From: Fidelibacterota bacterium
GTDB taxonomy: Bacteria > Fidelibacterota > Marinisomatia > SCGC-AAA003-L08 > TS1B11
NCBI GenBank assembly: GCA_022574435.1
Contig: JACZSB010000001.1
Location: 1-39,098 of the forward strand
Reading direction: 5' to 3'
DNA: 39,098 nt
Positions within the stretch are counted from its first letter, which is position 1, and each line of letters opens with the position of its first letter. A model generated the notes under the pieces. The model saw only the letters and a program-made list of their open reading frames with translations. It searched no databases and was not told where the DNA came from. Shown piece by piece: positions 6,647 through 15,651 of this stretch. A program made the position numbers and the translations under genes.

Positions 6647-8662
6647 ATGAGCGGCCAGGAGCTGCATATCCCGGGCTTGTTCTACCTGTGTGCCGCAGCG
6701 GCCTTACTATCATTTGTTTACCAACTGCGAAGGGCGTTCGTCGCTCGCATCGGCCAGCCGGAACCGAGGACTCTAAGTCTGGCTGAAGTGTTGCGTAATG
6801 CCCTGGTTTACGGACTGGCCCAAAAAAAAGTATCCTCCCGGCAATTTGGCTACGCATCCATTATGCACTTGCTGTTGGGCTGGGGCTTCATGGAACTGTT
6901 CTTCGCGACCACCGTCGATTTCCTGGTGGAGCGGAATCTGTTGGTGGCATTACTGCCCGAAAAGGACACCCCTTGGTTTGCTGCTTTAAACGAGGTGGGG
7001 GGGTTAATGCTTCTAGGGGGCGTGCTCATGGCTCTATTCCGTCGCCATAGTGGTATGCGCCCGCCAATACTGCCGCATAATGCCTTTGCCGGCCGGGGCA
7101 ACTTCTTGGGGGATACGGGAATCCTGCTGGTATTGCTATTCCTGGCCGTCGGCGGCTTTTTGGCCGAAGCCGCCCGATTGGCGCTGGAAGCACCGGCCAC
7201 GGCCAACGCTTCCTTCGTGGCCTGGCCCATCAGCTTAGCATTCTCTTATCCTACCTGGGTTGTGTGGCAACCGTGGCTGTGGTGGAGCCACGCCCTCCTG
7301 GCGTTGGCCTTCATCGCCCTGTTGCCCCAAACCAAAATGTTCCATGCTTTGATCGCCGTGGCAAACGTGGCCCTTACCGACAGGTCCCAGCAAGGCCAGT
7401 TGCGGCCGATGAACATCACAGCGCTAATGGAGGATCCCGATGCGGCCCCCGATGATCTGGTCCTCGGCGCAGCCCGGGCAGAAGATTTCACCTGGAAGCA
7501 GCTGCTGGACGCCCAAGCCTGCACCGAATGCGCCCGGTGCACCTCAGTCTGTCCGGCCCATGCGGTGGGATCGCCACTATCGCCCATGAAGATCATCCTG
7601 GATATACGCAACGATCTGTACGCCCGCACGCTTGGCGATGGGGATGTTCGGCCGCTGGTGGATGGTGTCATTACTGCGACGGAGCTTTGGGCTTGCACTA
7701 CCTGCCGGGCCTGCATGGAGGTCTGCCCGGTGCTCATCGATCACATCCCGGCTATTGTGGACCTGCGGCGAAACCTGGTTTTGTCGGAAGGCCGGCCGCC
7801 GGAAGAGGCGGCGCCCGTACTGGAGAAGATCGCCAAGCAGGGCAACCCCTGGGGATTTCCCCGTGAACAGCGGCTCAAATGGGCTGAGGACGCCGGCTTG
7901 GAGTTACCACTGATGGCGGATAAGGGCCAAACCGACATACTGTATTGGGTGGGGTGCGCCGGGGCCTACGATCCGCGTAATCAGCAGGTCAGCCGGGCCA
8001 TGGTGGCCATCATGCAGGCGGCGGGGGTAGATTTTGCCGTACTGGGCCCCGAGGAGAACTGCACCGGCGATTCCGCCCGCCGGCTTGGGGATGAGTATGT
8101 CTACGAAACTGTGGCCCACCAGAACCTTAAAACCATGGGACAATACCGCTTTAACAAGATTGTGACCGCCTGCCCCCACTGCTTCCATACCTTGGGCACC
8201 GACTACCGCCAGTTAGGCGCTGAGTGGGAGGTAGTGCATCACAGCCAGTTCATCAACCAGTTGATGGAAACGGGCAAACTCACAGTTTCAGGTAATGTCA
8301 CTGAGACGGTCACCTACCACGATGCCTGCTATTTAGGTCGGCATAACGGTATTTACGATGCCCCGCGTGAAGTTATCACCCGGGCGTTGGGTCCTGAGGC
8401 GAATCTGGTGGAGGCTGATCCCTGTCGCGAGCAAGGGGTCTGCTGCGGCGCCGGGGGCGGCAATATGTGGTATGAGCTGCCCACTGAGGAGCGTATCAAT
8501 TTAATGCGCTTCGATCAACTGGCGGCCACGAAGGCCAGTACGGTGGCCACGGCCTGCTCTTTTTGCCTGATTATGCTCGACGACGCCTGTAAGGTGCGGG
8601 ACCGGGAAAACAGCATCCAGGTCAAAGATATCGCTGAAATTGTGGCGGAAGGGATCGGTTGA
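6647..8662 (+). CDS. etfD: Membrane Fe-S oxidoreductase, ETF:quinone type (EtfD/EMO)
   Basis: A 671-residue protein in three parts. The first ~250 residues contain several membrane helices with His and Trp, resembling nitrate-reductase-gamma-like haem-b domains. Around residue 290 (CTECARCTSVCP) and residue 349 (CTTCRACMEVCP) are two ferredoxin-type 4Fe-4S sites. The rest carries two heterodisulfide-reductase-like CCG domains, with ACPHCFHTLG in the first and CCGAGGGNMW and ACSFC in the second. Relatives next to etfBA, such as mycobacterial EtfD and the syntrophic FeS oxidoreductases, pass electrons from ETF to the quinone pool during fatty acid oxidation. The stop overlaps the ATG of a 41-residue membrane ORF (TGATG). 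Confidence 0.9.
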   Translation: MSGQELHIPGLFYLCAAAALLSFVYQLRRAFVARIGQPEPRTLSLAEVLRNALVYGLAQKKVSSRQFGYASIMHLLLGWGFMELFFATTVDFLVERNLLVALLPEKDTPWFAALNEVGGLMLLGGVLMALFRRHSGMRPPILPHNAFAGRGNFLGDTGILLVLLFLAVGGFLAEAARLALEAPATANASFVAWPISLAFSYPTWVVWQPWLWWSHALLALAFIALLPQTKMFHALIAVANVALTDRSQQGQLRPMNITALMEDPDAAPDDLVLGAARAEDFTWKQLLDAQACTECARCTSVCPAHAVGSPLSPMKIILDIRNDLYARTLGDGDVRPLVDGVITATELWACTTCRACMEVCPVLIDHIPAIVDLRRNLVLSEGRPPEEAAPVLEKIAKQGNPWGFPREQRLKWAEDAGLELPLMADKGQTDILYWVGCAGAYDPRNQQVSRAMVAIMQAAGVDFAVLGPEENCTGDSARRLGDEYVYETVAHQNLKTMGQYRFNKIVTACPHCFHTLGTDYRQLGAEWEVVHHSQFINQLMETGKLTVSGNVTETVTYHDACYLGRHNGIYDAPREVITRALGPEANLVEADPCREQGVCCGAGGGNMWYELPTEERINLMRFDQLAATKASTVATACSFCLIMLDDACKVRDRENSIQVKDIAEIVAEGIG

Positions 8663-8787
8663 TGCGCAGCCCATTCTCCTACGTGGCGGAGCACCTGGTA
8701 ACCACTACCTTCCCCATAGCGCTGGGGATCATCATCTTGCTGTTTACGCTCAGGCGTTGGCTGACCCGGAGAGAGGAAGATAAATAG
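8662..8787 (+). CDS. 41-residue single-helix membrane protein after etfD
   Basis: An ATG overlapping the etfD stop by one base opens a 42-codon frame ending in TAG at 8785-8787. The product begins MRSPFSYVAEHL, has one hydrophobic helix (about residues 14-30, with FPIALGIIILLF), and ends with a positively charged tail (RRWLTRREEDK). This fits a membrane segment with a basic cytoplasmic end. The start overlap, operon-end position and clean helix argue for a real gene, perhaps a small accessory subunit of the EtfD complex. I do not recognise the family and its function is inferred only from position. Confidence 0.65.
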   Translation: MRSPFSYVAEHLVTTTFPIALGIIILLFTLRRWLTRREEDK

Positions 8788-8832
8788 AGAGTGTGCGACC
8801 GAGGCTCAGGACAATAATACTGGTCGCTGCGC

Positions 8833-9159
8833 TCAGTTGGGCAAGTGGTCCTTAGGCGCCTTAAAACCGAATTCTTTAAGCCACTCCTCCTGCGACACCT
8901 TAATCTCGCCAAAGCGCGCCTCAAATTTCCGTACGTTATCCATCAGGGCCCGGGCGAAGGATTTGGCGTGCAGAGGAGCCATAATTATCCGGGAGCGCAC
9001 CCGGGCCTTGGGCATGCCGGGCATCACCTGGGTAAAATCGATTACAAACTCAGCGGCGGAATGGGTCACGATGGCCAGGTTGGCATACTCCCCGGAACCC
9101 ACTTTTTCATCCAGTTCAATTTGGATCTGCTTGGTTTTAGGTCCTTTTTCCTCGGTCAT
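8833..9159 (-). CDS. DUF3467 family protein
   Basis: A 108-residue protein with the DUF3467 pattern: an N-terminal IQIELDEKVGSGEYANLAIV strand set, the HSAAEFVIDF segment, PGMPKARVRSRIIMAP, and a helix with AKSFARALMDNVRKFEARFG. Members are small cytoplasmic proteins of unknown function, widespread in bacteria. It follows the zinc-ribbon gene on the same strand after 31 bp, so the two are probably co-transcribed. It ends 45 bp from the convergent etf operon without a clear intrinsic terminator between. Confidence 0.88.
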   Translation of the reverse strand: MTEEKGPKTKQIQIELDEKVGSGEYANLAIVTHSAAEFVIDFTQVMPGMPKARVRSRIIMAPLHAKSFARALMDNVRKFEARFGEIKVSQEEWLKEFGFKAPKDHLPN

Positions 9160-9190
9160 AGCTGCTTGCCTTAATAAATCCGTAGGGGTG

Positions 9191-9589
9191 TTATTCAGAA
9201 TCCCTCATATCCTGCCGGCGGTTGAATTCCTCCCAGTCGTCCTCCAGCCCTTCCCATTGGCGAAATTCTTCCTCGTCGGTAGTGACCTCGTTCAATTCGA
9301 TGTCTTCATCCAGATTACGAATCTGCCGTTCGATGCGTTCAAATTCATTGGGGTCGGTTTCGTCCTGGGCCTCAATATCCTGTTCAAACACCGCATCCGC
9401 GCCGTAGAGAGCCTGATCGAAGAAATCCATGTCGGTCACGATTCCCTGGGTCATGAGAAATTCCACGAAGTCCAGGTACTTGCGATTCTTTAGATTGGTT
9501 CGGCATTTCGGGCACACCAAGGACTTGGCGAGCTCCTCTTCCTTGAGAGGCTCGTTGCATTCCGGGCACACAATACCTTCCAATTTCAA
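9191..9589 (-). CDS. Zinc-ribbon protein with acidic C-terminus
   Basis: About 132 residues. The N-terminus has two CxxC pairs (VCPECNEPL and VCPKCRTNL) that would bind one zinc. It is followed by a short helix (YLDFVEFLMTQG) and a strongly acidic, Glu/Asp-rich tail. The open frame extends upstream to TTG at 9604. A strong AGGAGG lies inside that extension, 5 bp before the TTG at 9589, so I place the start at 9589. It is upstream of the DUF3467 gene in the same unit. No specific function can be read; a nucleic-acid or protein-binding adaptor is a guess. Confidence 0.6.
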   Translation of the reverse strand: MKLEGIVCPECNEPLKEEELAKSLVCPKCRTNLKNRKYLDFVEFLMTQGIVTDMDFFDQALYGADAVFEQDIEAQDETDPNEFERIERQIRNLDEDIELNEVTTDEEEFRQWEGLEDDWEEFNRRQDMRDSE

Positions 9590-9680
9590 TTTTACCTCCT
9601 GCAAAATGCGGCCAAATGTAACTGACAGTTAGGGGACCAACAAGCCATTTCTGGCCCCATAAGCAGCTATTTTCCTTTCA

Positions 9681-11405
9681 TTATAGTGGGAAGTTATACC
9701 ATCCCTGTTGTGCCACGTGAGCCGCCAGTCGGCGTACCGGCCGGTCCTCGTGCCGTCTGATCTGCCGCAGGTTGCGGCGCACCCGGTTCCAGGCGCCCTC
9801 ACAAAAGATCCGGGCCATGTCATGCTCAATTTGCGCCTCCTTGGGGCCCACCTCTTCCAAGCGGCCGGTAACCCGGGAAATCACTGCCAGCATGCCGTAA
9901 ATATCGATGGCGCAGTCGGCGTAGCGCTGGAGCATTAATTGCCGATCCACCACTCTATGACCGAATTTCATAATGGCAGAGTTCACCGACAGGTGCAATT
10001 TCTCCACCGACCGGGTCAAGTAGGCGGTATACTTGCGCAGGGCCGGGTGGGCCCGGGCCAGGTGCGGCCTGGTTACCGCTTCCTTAACCCTGGTAAAAGC
10101 ATAATCGGCCAAAAAGCCGAATCCCTTAATGGGACCTCGCAGGGCATGACCCAGTTGCTTGAGATATTCACCCGGTTCCTGCAATCCAGCCAAAGCAATA
10201 TACAGTCTCAAAATCTCATTAGTTCCCTCAAAAATCTGATTGATACGAGCGTCGCGCATAATCCGTCCGAACGGATACTCCTGCATGTAGCCCAGGCCGC
10301 CCATCATCTGCATGGTATCGTTGATCGATTGCCAGCCGGTTTCGCTGGCAAACACCTTGCAGATGGCCGATTCCAGGGAATAATCCACGTCGTCGCGGTC
10401 AACCAGCGCCGTAGTTAAATATACCATACTCTCAGCCACGTAGGTATTCACGGCCACCCGGCTGATTTTCTCCTTGATCAGCTCGAATTCCACCACTGGC
10501 CGGCCGAATTGGCGACGTTGTTTTACGTGCTCGATGGCTACCTTAAGTAAGGCCTTGGAGCCTCCCACTACCCCGGCCGCCAGCCCCAGCCTGCCCGAGT
10601 TAAGCACATGCATGGCCACCTTGAAACCTTTACCCACTTCGCCCAATAAATTCTCCGCGGGCAGAACTACATTGTCGAAATAGATCGGCGTGGTGCTGGA
10701 GGCCTTGATTCCCAGTTTGTGCTCTTCGGGCCCCCGGGAGAATCCCTCCCGGTCCGCCTCGATGATGAAGGCGGTGATTTTGTCCTTGGTCTCGCCGTTA
10801 ATTTCCACCGCGGTATTGGCGAAAACGGTGAAAAACCCGGCATAACCGCCATTGGTGATCCACATCTTTTGTCCATTGAGCAGCCAGGTGCCGTCGGACT
10901 GTTTTTCAGCCCGAGTCTGGATGGCGGCGGCGTCGCTTCCCGCGCCCGGTTCCGTGAGGGCGAAGGCGGCGATGGTTTTGCCGCTGGCCAGATCCGGCAG
11001 ATACTTTCGTTTTTGCTCCGGGGTGCCGTAGAGCAGCAGCCCTTTGAGACCGATCGAGGCGTGAGCCCCCAGAATCACCGGCAGGGAACCATCCAGTTCG
11101 GACACGGTTGAGTAAATCCGGGCAAAGCCGGTCATGCTCAGTTCCAGGCCGCCGTATTCTTCGGGGATATTCCAACCGAAAAAGCCGAGCTCGGCCAATG
11201 CCTCGAAAGTGCTATCGGGATACTTACCCTCGGCGTCGGCCCGAGCCGCATCGTGGTGTTCCGCGCCCCAGCGCAGCAAATTCTCCTGGATGATCCGCAC
11301 CATGTCAGCCTCATCAGGGTCAATCCGGGGGTAGGGGAAAACCAGTTGTTCCGGTATCTCTCCCCTGAAGATCGATTTCATTAAAGATTCCGGCATTTCA
11401 CTCAA
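9681..11405 (-). CDS. Acyl-CoA dehydrogenase, VLCAD-like with C-terminal extension
   Basis: A 574-residue FAD enzyme for the first step of fatty acyl-CoA beta-oxidation. The dehydrogenase core is complete: FALTEPGAGSDA at 148-159, KMWITNGG near 180, the RRQFGRPVVEFELI helix, MMGGLGYMQEYP, and the catalytic Glu in IFEGTNEILR (E393). About 170 further residues follow the core, as in very-long-chain dehydrogenases (VLCAD/ACAD9), where this extension packs on the membrane or dimer. TTG at 11405 has AGGAGG 5 bp upstream and fits better than the ATG three codons on. It should donate electrons to the EtfBA-EtfD system encoded nearby. Chain-length preference is inferred. Confidence 0.92.
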   Translation of the reverse strand: MSEMPESLMKSIFRGEIPEQLVFPYPRIDPDEADMVRIIQENLLRWGAEHHDAARADAEGKYPDSTFEALAELGFFGWNIPEEYGGLELSMTGFARIYSTVSELDGSLPVILGAHASIGLKGLLLYGTPEQKRKYLPDLASGKTIAAFALTEPGAGSDAAAIQTRAEKQSDGTWLLNGQKMWITNGGYAGFFTVFANTAVEINGETKDKITAFIIEADREGFSRGPEEHKLGIKASSTTPIYFDNVVLPAENLLGEVGKGFKVAMHVLNSGRLGLAAGVVGGSKALLKVAIEHVKQRRQFGRPVVEFELIKEKISRVAVNTYVAESMVYLTTALVDRDDVDYSLESAICKVFASETGWQSINDTMQMMGGLGYMQEYPFGRIMRDARINQIFEGTNEILRLYIALAGLQEPGEYLKQLGHALRGPIKGFGFLADYAFTRVKEAVTRPHLARAHPALRKYTAYLTRSVEKLHLSVNSAIMKFGHRVVDRQLMLQRYADCAIDIYGMLAVISRVTGRLEEVGPKEAQIEHDMARIFCEGAWNRVRRNLRQIRRHEDRPVRRLAAHVAQQGWYNFPL

Positions 11406-11451
11406 CGCGACCTCCTACAACGATTTTGGCGCCTAATTTTGGTCCCGCCAT

Positions 11452-11480
11452 ACTATACAAACGCCGGAAGCGAAATGCAA
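11452..11480 (-). promoter_or_regulatory. Promoter of the acyl-CoA dehydrogenase gene
   Basis: On the minus strand TTGCAT (11475-11480) and TATAGT (11452-11457) are exactly 17 bp apart, about 45 bp before the TTG start. The -35 lies inside an inverted repeat, CGAAA (11471-11475), six bases, TTTCG (11482-11486), which could be a repressor site. It differs from the palindrome before etfB, so the two units need not share a regulator. Confidence 0.5.
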
Positions 11481-11526
11481 GTTTCGTTTTAAAATTGCTA
11501 TTTACAGGTTTGGGAGGCGGTGGAGG

Positions 11527-12084
11527 TTATCCCTCAACCGCGGCCATTTCCTGAGGGGTGCCCAGGTCGCACAGGGCCAGTATCTGGTCGTATGAGCCGG
11601 CTAACAGTTCCGGCTCCTCCGGATCAATTTGGATGTTGTAGATGTCATCCGCCCCGGGGCCTGAAAAACCGATCCGCTTGGGAGCGTCAATGGTGCGGAT
11701 TACCCGGGCCATGTGGCGGGATAGCTCCGGGTCCAGATTAACCACCGCATCGAATGATTCGTCCCGATAGCGAGCCCGCAGCACCGCCACATCCACCTTG
11801 GGTGGTTTGGCTTTCATAAGGGGGAAAAAGAAAATCTCGTGCCGAGAGGCAGGTATTAATTCCTGAAAAATGATTGGAATGGCCAGTTTAAAAGCGCCGC
11901 CATTGGGATAGCGTTCCAGTTCTTGGAGTACTGGCAGGCTCTCCAGCAACCGTGGCTGGTCCACCGGGAAGAGGAATAACAGCTGGCGGGGCTGGGGAAT
12001 GTCGACTGAAAACAGCACTTCCTGCGGTAAATCCGACAGGCGTCCAAGGGTTTTATAAAACCAAAGCCAGGTAGTAGTTTTCAT
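11527..12084 (-). CDS. Uncharacterised protein, GT9/DUF6913-like fold pattern
   Basis: A 185-residue cytoplasmic protein. The segment SFDAVVNLDPELSRHMARV followed by IDAPKRIGFSGP resembles the N-terminal domain of GT9 heptosyltransferases and the related small DUF6913 proteins, in which an Asp-ended strand precedes an RxGF strand. A full glycosyltransferase would need a second nucleotide-binding domain, which is missing. No Shine-Dalgarno precedes the ATG. It stands alone between the acyl-CoA dehydrogenase gene and the divergent M23 gene. The gene is likely real; the family link is weak and catalysis is doubtful. Confidence 0.5.
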   Translation of the reverse strand: MKTTTWLWFYKTLGRLSDLPQEVLFSVDIPQPRQLLFLFPVDQPRLLESLPVLQELERYPNGGAFKLAIPIIFQELIPASRHEIFFFPLMKAKPPKVDVAVLRARYRDESFDAVVNLDPELSRHMARVIRTIDAPKRIGFSGPGADDIYNIQIDPEEPELLAGSYDQILALCDLGTPQEMAAVEG

Positions 12085-12231
12085 GCTGGAAGGGGTTGAC
12101 TCGTAGACATAAGTTAAACGCGGGTATCGGCCAAGGGCAGGGTAAAGGCAGCATTCCTACAAATTATTACCTGGCCCGGTAGGGCTGCACGCCCTTTAAA
12201 TGACCACCTGGAGGGATTAAATTGCCGCCCA

Positions 12232-14505
12232 GTGACTAGTTCCCACCGCAATATTTATTTTCTGCCACTAGGGCTGTTGCTGGCCGTCGTCCCGCTTAAT
12301 GCCCAGGATTACACCTGGCCCACCGAAGCCGGCCGGACAATTACCGCTACCTTCGGCGACATGCGCCCCCGGCGCTACCACTCCGGTTTCGACATCTCCA
12401 CCAACGGTGGACGAGGATACGAAATCTATGCGGTGGACGGTGGATATATCGAGCGGCTATTGGTATCCACCCAAGGATACGGGAAAGTCATTTACTTGCG
12501 GTTACAGGACCGCAGGGTAGTGGTATATGCCCACTTGCAGCGGTTTACCCAGGACCTGGAACGATTGGTTTACTCCGCCCAGCAGCGTAGAAATCGCTAC
12601 ACCCTCGATCTGCGCTTTAAATCCACCGATTTACCAGTACGTCAAGGTGATATACTGGGCTATACCGGCGATACCGGCAGCATTTCGGGGCCCCATCTCC
12701 ATTTCGAGATCCGCGACTCGCGCAACCAACCGATGAATCCCATGCAGAACGGATTCACGGTAGAGGATGACCTGCGACCAGTGATCACTTCCCTGGCGGT
12801 GATGCCCCTCTCGCTTGAGACCGTGGCCCACGGAAGCAGCCTGCCTACAATTTTGGCGGCCGTGCAATCGGGACCGGGGAGCTACCGAATAGCGGATACC
12901 ATCGCAGTAACCGGACCGTTCGGGTTGGCGCTAGAAGCCCATGACCGCATCCCGGAGACGCGCTATAATATGACCGTTTATGGCGTCAGTCTGATGGTGG
13001 ATGGGCGTGTCCGTTACAGTCTGCAGTTCGACCGCTACAAGTTCCAGGAGGGACCGCTGGTGGAGCTGGAGCGAGACTATGGCTTGTGGCGGCGGGACGG
13101 CGATGATTTCCATCGCTTATTCGTCTCACCCGATAGCAAATCCATCTCTTTCATTAAGCCCGGCTCACTAGGGGCGCTGGAGCTATCCCCCGGCTATCAT
13201 CGCTTTGCGGTCAAAACCTGGGACCAGAATGGCAACGTGGCGGTTCTGCGGGGTGTGCTGGCAAATACGCCCTCCAGCAGCCTGGAGGCCAGTCAAGAAT
13301 GGTCCTCCGAAGAACGGGGATGGATCATTACTTTGGATTCCAGCACGCCGTTACGCAAATATGACGTATTCTTCTTCGATATCCGGGGACGCCAGGTGGA
13401 GACCTTCAGCCACCGCTCAGGTCCCGAGGCCGGTAAACGCCAACGGTTTCTGGTACCGAGGCAAAGAGGTCGCAACCGGGTGCTGCAGATTGTGGGGGTC
13501 GACCGCTGGGGAGCCCGGTTGGCGCCGGTGCACGTGAGCCTGATACCACTGGAGGAGATCACCCAACAGCGGACTTTCACGCTCAAGATGGAGCAGCTGG
13601 ATAATGGAGTGGTATTGCAGGTGAGCAGCGACTACTACCTGCCCTTCGGCCCCGAGGTATTGTTGCGCACCGCCCACGGGGTCCGGCATTACCGCACCGC
13701 GATGGTCAGCCCGGTTGATTTCATCACTCGCCCGCTGCGTCCGGCGGAGCTGGTAAACCTGGAGGAGGTGATCGTCAGGGTGCCGCTGGACCCGGTTTAC
13801 GAGGTGCGGCTGCCGCAACACAGTGTGGTGGTACCACCCAACGAGCATCGGGAGCTTCAGGACCCCGAGGGCTATCTGCATGTTGAATTCCGGCCCGGCA
13901 CATTTTACGACAGCACCCTGGTTTGGTACTCGCGATCTAAGGTAAAGCCGCCCCCAGGGACCGAGTTTGTGACGCCACCAGTCCAGATCGGCCCCTTGAA
14001 CCGGCCCTACAAGGGGCCCATGGGGTTGAGTTTGATGGTGCCCCCCAATCAATTATTACCAGCATCAACCGGGATATACTACCTGGACCGTAAGAAGGGG
14101 TGGATTTTCATGCCCCCGGCGGTGGGGGTATCGCGGATGGAACGCATCCGCACCAGGGCCTATAACACCCTGGCCACCAGCGGTGAGATCTTTGCGTTGA
14201 TCAAGGAGACCGATCCACCGGTGATCCAGCCGCTGCGGCCCGGTCCGGGCGGCACCTACCCCCGCCGTGACCTGCGCTCGGTACGATTCAATGTGCGCGA
14301 TGAGGTCTCCGGCCTGAAGGATGAAACCGCTATCTCACTGACCATCGACGGCGTCCCACGTATTTTCGAGTATAATACAAACCGGGAGGTAGTGAATTAT
14401 ACACTACCGGTATTGTTCGACCCGGGGGAGCACGAGCTGGTCATCACCGCCGTGGATCAGGTGGGCAACACCGATACCGTGCGGGTAACTTTTAATATCG
14501 AATAA
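12232..14505 (+). CDS. Secreted M23 (LytM) peptidase-like protein, Ig-like C-terminus
   Basis: A 757-residue exported protein with a signal peptide ending near PLNAQDY (residue 24). The LytM domain covers roughly residues 27-165: H50 and D54 in RYHSGFDIS and H155xH157 in PHLHFE supply the zinc ligands and catalytic His, so it could cleave peptidoglycan peptides. Roughly 500 further residues form beta-rich segments. The last ~90, with SVRFNVRDEVSGL and HELVITAVDQVGN, look Ig-like. GTG 12232 is the only usable start, although the GGAGGG upstream is a long 16 bp away. The stop overlaps the rhomboid start (TAATG). Confidence 0.85.
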   Translation: MTSSHRNIYFLPLGLLLAVVPLNAQDYTWPTEAGRTITATFGDMRPRRYHSGFDISTNGGRGYEIYAVDGGYIERLLVSTQGYGKVIYLRLQDRRVVVYAHLQRFTQDLERLVYSAQQRRNRYTLDLRFKSTDLPVRQGDILGYTGDTGSISGPHLHFEIRDSRNQPMNPMQNGFTVEDDLRPVITSLAVMPLSLETVAHGSSLPTILAAVQSGPGSYRIADTIAVTGPFGLALEAHDRIPETRYNMTVYGVSLMVDGRVRYSLQFDRYKFQEGPLVELERDYGLWRRDGDDFHRLFVSPDSKSISFIKPGSLGALELSPGYHRFAVKTWDQNGNVAVLRGVLANTPSSSLEASQEWSSEERGWIITLDSSTPLRKYDVFFFDIRGRQVETFSHRSGPEAGKRQRFLVPRQRGRNRVLQIVGVDRWGARLAPVHVSLIPLEEITQQRTFTLKMEQLDNGVVLQVSSDYYLPFGPEVLLRTAHGVRHYRTAMVSPVDFITRPLRPAELVNLEEVIVRVPLDPVYEVRLPQHSVVVPPNEHRELQDPEGYLHVEFRPGTFYDSTLVWYSRSKVKPPPGTEFVTPPVQIGPLNRPYKGPMGLSLMVPPNQLLPASTGIYYLDRKKGWIFMPPAVGVSRMERIRTRAYNTLATSGEIFALIKETDPPVIQPLRPGPGGTYPRRDLRSVRFNVRDEVSGLKDETAISLTIDGVPRIFEYNTNREVVNYTLPVLFDPGEHELVITAVDQVGNTDTVRVTFNIE

Positions 14506-15278
14506 TGCTTTTCCCCTATCGCGACGATAATCCCCGGGTGTTGATACCATATGTGACCTACGCTATCATAGCGCTCAATTTAGTAGTTTTCCTATATCAA
14601 CTCACGTTAACGGATTACGTGACTCGCCACTTGTTCTCGCTGCGTTTCGGCCTTATCCCGGCCAATTTCTGGGGCGCTGACGCCGCGGCGGTGCTGCGCT
14701 ATAACCATGATCTTCTGGCTGAATCATTTTCCGGCTTGAGCGTCCAACGGCTGCTGGAGGCTCGGTTGCTGCCGGGTTATATTACCATTTTTACCGCGCC
14801 GTTCCTCCATGGCGGCTGGATGCATTTTCTGGGCAATATGTTATTCCTGTACGTATTCGCAGATAACCTGGAGGGGGCCTTGGGGCATGTGCGCTTCACA
14901 GTTTTTTATATGCTCGCGGCCCTGGCGGCAGGCCTGCTGCAGTTGTCGGTGGAGTCCACCAGTCTGCTACCGGTGATCGGGGCCAGCGGGGCAATTTCCG
15001 GGGTGCTGGGCGGCTATATGGTGCGCTACCCGCGGGTCAAGGTCCATGTGCTGATCTTTATTTTTGTCTTTTTCACCACCGTACGGCTACCGGCTTTCGT
15101 GGTGTTGGGCTGGTGGTTTGTCATCCAAATATTCAGCGGTTTTGTCAGTCTGGGCAGTCCCGGCGGCGGCGGTACGGCTTGGTTTGAGCATATTGGAGGG
15201 TTCGTCGCCGGCTTTTCCTACATGGCAATTGATAAGTACAGCCGTAAATTAGCGCCCGGACATGACCGAGAACGCTGA
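14505..15278 (+). CDS. Rhomboid family intramembrane serine protease
   Basis: A 257-residue polytopic membrane protein with the rhomboid hallmarks: the HFLGN segment after FLHGGWM (oxyanion Asn), the serine motif GASGAISG (S161) and H229 in WFEHIGGFVAG, giving the Ser-His dyad. A loop between the first two helices is enlarged, as in related bacterial rhomboids annotated with a large L1 loop. It cleaves membrane-spanning substrates within the bilayer; none can be named. Its last 17 bases overlap the cytidine deaminase gene, so the unit continues. Confidence 0.92.
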   Translation: MLFPYRDDNPRVLIPYVTYAIIALNLVVFLYQLTLTDYVTRHLFSLRFGLIPANFWGADAAAVLRYNHDLLAESFSGLSVQRLLEARLLPGYITIFTAPFLHGGWMHFLGNMLFLYVFADNLEGALGHVRFTVFYMLAALAAGLLQLSVESTSLLPVIGASGAISGVLGGYMVRYPRVKVHVLIFIFVFFTTVRLPAFVVLGWWFVIQIFSGFVSLGSPGGGGTAWFEHIGGFVAGFSYMAIDKYSRKLAPGHDRER

Positions 15279-15651
15279 ACTGATCAACCAGGCTCGTCAA
15301 GCCCGCCAGCATGCCCGGGCGCCCTATAGCGGCTATACGGTGGGCGCCGCCGTGTTGGGAACTTCCGGCCGCATATATCCTGGCTGCAACGTGGAATCCA
15401 GCGCTTTTTCCACCACCCTGTGCGCCGAACGGGTGGCTATATTCGGGGCCATCGCCGCCGGTGAAGACGGGTTCACAGCATTGGCTGTCGCCACCAAAAA
15501 TGGAGGGACCCCCTGTGGCGCCTGCCGGCAGGTAATCCACGAACAGTGTGGAGAAATCCCCATATACCTGGTTGGCGAGAATAGTGGCCAGCCGGTAAAA
15601 TTCACCACTTCCCAACTATTGCCCCATCCGTTTGGTCCCGATGAAATCTGA
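15262..15651 (+). CDS. cdd: Cytidine deaminase
   Basis: A 129-residue homotetramer-type cytidine deaminase. The zinc site is complete: C54 and catalytic E56 in TLCAERVAIF, and C85 and C88 in PCGACRQV. NVESSAF binds the ribose. It converts cytidine and deoxycytidine to uridine and deoxyuridine. It overlaps the rhomboid gene upstream and the uridine kinase gene downstream, and heads a pyrimidine salvage set with udk, tdk and a nucleoside transporter. Confidence 0.95.
   Translation: MTENAELINQARQARQHARAPYSGYTVGAAVLGTSGRIYPGCNVESSAFSTTLCAERVAIFGAIAAGEDGFTALAVATKNGGTPCGACRQVIHEQCGEIPIYLVGENSGQPVKFTTSQLLPHPFGPDEI

Noticed and set aside
8788-8832. Terminator between the convergent etf and DUF3467 units
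   Set aside because: A GCGACC/GGTCGC pairing exists, but the loop is over 20 nt and no T-run follows on either strand.
12170-12200. Small AGGGC-GCCCT hairpin before the M23 gene as a terminator
   Set aside because: Five-bp stem followed by only three T residues; too weak to call.
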